Below, one piece after another: positions 7,401 to 8,117 of a stretch of 8,117 nt of DNA. A model generated the notes under the pieces. It made no database searches and had not been told where the DNA came from. It saw only the letters and a list, made by a program, of their open reading frames with translations. This DNA is from a bacterium (GTDB taxonomy: Bacteria > Planctomycetota > UBA1135 > UBA2386). Numbering within the stretch: the stretch's first letter is position 1; every line of letters begins with the position of its first letter. The stretch lies in NCBI GenBank assembly GCA_011051855.1, contig DRKG01000513.1, positions 1 through 8,117 on the forward strand. Direction: 5' to 3'. Both the position numbers and the translations under genes were made by a program.

Positions 7401-8117
7401 CGAGGTTGGTGCTGCCGAACAGCACCCCGCCGGCGAGCGCCAACGGCGACGCCGCGAACTCCATACGCGCGTTGCCGAACATGTTGACGTCCTGCTGGCT
7501 CGAACACACCAGCCGGCGCCACTTCGGCTGGCCGGTGTGCAGGTCGTAAGCGGCGATCGAGAACGCGATCGCACCCGAGCGATCGTGCACCGGCGCATAC
7601 ACGGTGTCGCCGGCGACCAGCGGCGGCGCACACGCGTCGTGGCCGCGATACCGCTTCGTGATGCGCCCGGCGAGTTCGTCGAAATGCGACCACAACAGCC
7701 GGCCGGTGCGCCGATCCCACGCGAACAGGCGCCGCTGCGGGATCTTGTTCATGACCTGCAGGCTGCCCTGGAAGTCGACCGAGACCGAATCGTCGGGGAC
7801 CTGCAGGGCGGCGACGACCACGTCGTCGCCGACTGCTGCCGACAGCACCATGTCCTGGTTGATGGTGCCGCCCGGTTCGACGAGCCCACCGCGGCGGCGG
7901 CGCAACGGTCGCGCCTGCCATTCGTCCTCGAATCCCCGCAGCGGGCAGATCGAGACCCATTGGATGCGCTTGCGCAGCGGATCGAACGCGATCAGCTCGC
8001 GGCCCGTGTTGACGTAGATGCCGTCGAGGTCGCCGGTGGCGTGCAGCGACAGCTCGCCCTTCTCGCGGCGATCGAAACCGGGTGCCACCACTTCTTCGTG
8101 CCAGAACGGCTGCGGCC
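4426..8117 (-). CDS. Large PQQ/BamB-like double beta-propeller protein with central helical region (5' end outside window)
   Basis: The frame is open through the right edge. The first in-window start candidate, a GTG at 8091, is preceded in frame by ...PQPFWHEE and sits inside a propeller-like sequence, so the real start is probably further upstream. Numbering from that GTG, 1221 residues are visible. Residues 1 to about 430 contain blades with the PQQ-repeat pattern (hydrophobic-A-D-x-x-T/S-G-x-x-x-W): RLFAWDRRTGRLLW at 121, AAYDLHTGQPKW at 180, VAFALDAADGRVRW at 232 and VLGLDVDSGAALW at 291. Residues about 435-780 are Ala/Leu/Arg-rich helices resembling TPR-type repeats. Residues about 785-1221 form a second propeller (RLFALDYRSGELRW at 864, TVTRLDPITGTALRR at 956, VFALDDTGDVRWQW at 1020, FRLYAIDLQTRRGAF at 1163). 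Such propellers usually act as binding scaffolds, as in BamB; nothing seen proves that PQQ is bound. It is probably exported, but the signal peptide would lie outside the window. The TGA stop overlaps the next gene's ATG. The fold call is firm; function is unknown. Confidence 0.88.
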   Translation of the reverse strand, partial: PQPFWHEEVVAPGFDRREKGELSLHATGDLDGIYVNTGRELIAFDPLRKRIQWVSICPLRGFEDEWQARPLRRRRGGLVEPGGTINQDMVLSAAVGDDVVVAALQVPDDSVSVDFQGSLQVMNKIPQRRLFAWDRRTGRLLWSHFDELAGRITKRYRGHDACAPPLVAGDTVYAPVHDRSGAIAFSIAAYDLHTGQPKWRRLVCSSQQDVNMFGNARMEFAASPLALAGGVLFGSTNLGVAFALDAADGRVRWVSAYDVVSMPKAMLHGQLERQVFFANNAPVVCDGVVCLTPLDSQAVLGLDVDSGAALWRLPFDARIGGIENRVQWLCGTIDDEFVLSGAGVVAVRARPDNTFGRAVVRQLVRPDQIDGRRLLRIPARPAVTEDAVFVPTLDRVLAFDRTGMPAKPVAELRCNGLRPGNLMLVDGVVASLRNRSFGLLLDVEALLARSQAAVRAQPDDPAALLRLASLRKALLTDDAPVAESAAVQELFRRGLTACIERGLPPNHPTRIALQKELYAAALAVAEAAELHQRSDVLDRYASARELAPDLAHWLEVQSKVLQHSRGDRKRLLRELERLERRAPAAEMPELGVPVATFVLWQRALAFEHDPPRAIALWQQLLERHGQTTIGGDTAARLAEAAIARLITAHGPKVYAAIDARANEALRAAGSDRDALAALTRRFPNSAAAREAGIRLLDRAVEDGDLGVACQVLGRAIRTGTVSPGVLRRVQVAAGRRGNAPLVRAMARRLRAHDEPSDWPADAGRTFAAVARADADAAGPPEPASTAVQLPRRVLLRVRPRSRQEYVRAVDTRIGKGFPRKPDTPIYVVAGSELVAFDIDAEGGQRQLFATPVEFLEHVIVCGDTLLVPDMERLFALDYRSGELRWELEFEQPRLIESLGITTGVMHVSAQPSIPDGNSELIGIEPLTGTRLFTSSLGGHQFKPKPIADQLLLLSLGKTTNDPPTVTRLDPITGTALRRIPLRRAVGPDRLQLNRASLATRLYPQGISGDQQRIYLPVDGRMTSAEPQVFALDDTGDVRWQWQGNAGSTLLLAQRRGTRFVVVEANEQRSSRVVVLAADDGSVVQDLDVGVDANVLNWERSWLDNPAPTTLLVSSFVDRASRARQLVCVGVTAGPSFALPLAPDDGDIMRTPQFGDGFVTFGVRPRRSNGDFRLYAIDLQTRRGAFAGGIKHHGIAARGAPHGMSAVGPYTVLSTTQGLILLADGPREDR

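Noticed and set aside
4712..7960. Open frame of 1082 codons on the minus strand, in a different frame within the propeller gene
   Set aside because: Its product is low-complexity Arg/Ala/Pro/Gly sequence, as expected from out-of-frame reading of GC-rich codons; the overlapping frame has clear PQQ-repeat motifs and an overlap with the next gene.
8089..8091. GTG at 8091 as the true start of the propeller gene
   Set aside because: The frame continues without a stop to the right edge with propeller-like residues, and a start here would omit any signal peptide; the gene is better treated as 5'-truncated by the window.
1..8117. CRISPR arrays, tRNA/rRNA genes, insertion sequences, rho-independent terminators, intergenic promoters
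   Set aside because: None was seen: the window is continuously coding on one strand, the only direct repeat noticed is the three-copy 18-bp unit, and there is no intergenic space to hold such elements.

Overview
The window is GC-rich DNA, about two-thirds G+C by eye. It is filled end to end by four protein genes, all on the minus strand and read from right to left. I see no intergenic gap, RNA gene, mobile element, CRISPR array, promoter or terminator. The gene set, the very long exported or envelope proteins and the high G+C suggest a member of the Planctomycetota. This is inferred from gene content and protein style, because no phylogenetic marker is present.

Layout in transcription order: (1) 8117-4426, the 3'-terminal part of a very large protein with two PQQ/BamB-like beta-propeller regions separated by an alpha-helical, TPR-like region; its true start lies beyond the right edge. 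(2) 4429-3290, an exported alpha/alpha-toroid protein of the prenyltransferase/squalene-cyclase repeat type without a visible cyclase acid motif. (3) 3290-960, a three-helix membrane protein with a large, probably periplasmic C-terminal region that resembles DUF4175 proteins. (4) 960-1, the N-terminal 320 residues of an exported or membrane-anchored coiled-coil protein rich in Gln, Glu and Arg. It continues past the left edge and carries a perfect 18-bp tandem repeat (three copies of Gly-Ser-Leu-Pro-Gly-Gln) just after its signal sequence.

The genes are stitched together by overlaps: ATGA at 4426-4429, TGATG at 3288-3292 and TGATG at 958-962. They are therefore very probably one operon with translational coupling. 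Genes of these kinds (propeller, toroid, DUF4175-like membrane protein, long coiled coil) are, as far as I recall, found near MoxR ATPase / DUF58 / VWA (Bat-like) genes in planctomycetes, but none of those partners is inside this window. A reasonable but unproven picture is an inner-membrane and periplasmic assembly: the DUF4175-like protein as membrane platform, the coiled coil as its partner, and the toroid and propeller proteins as exported binding or scaffolding components. No enzymatic activity can be assigned from the residues visible.
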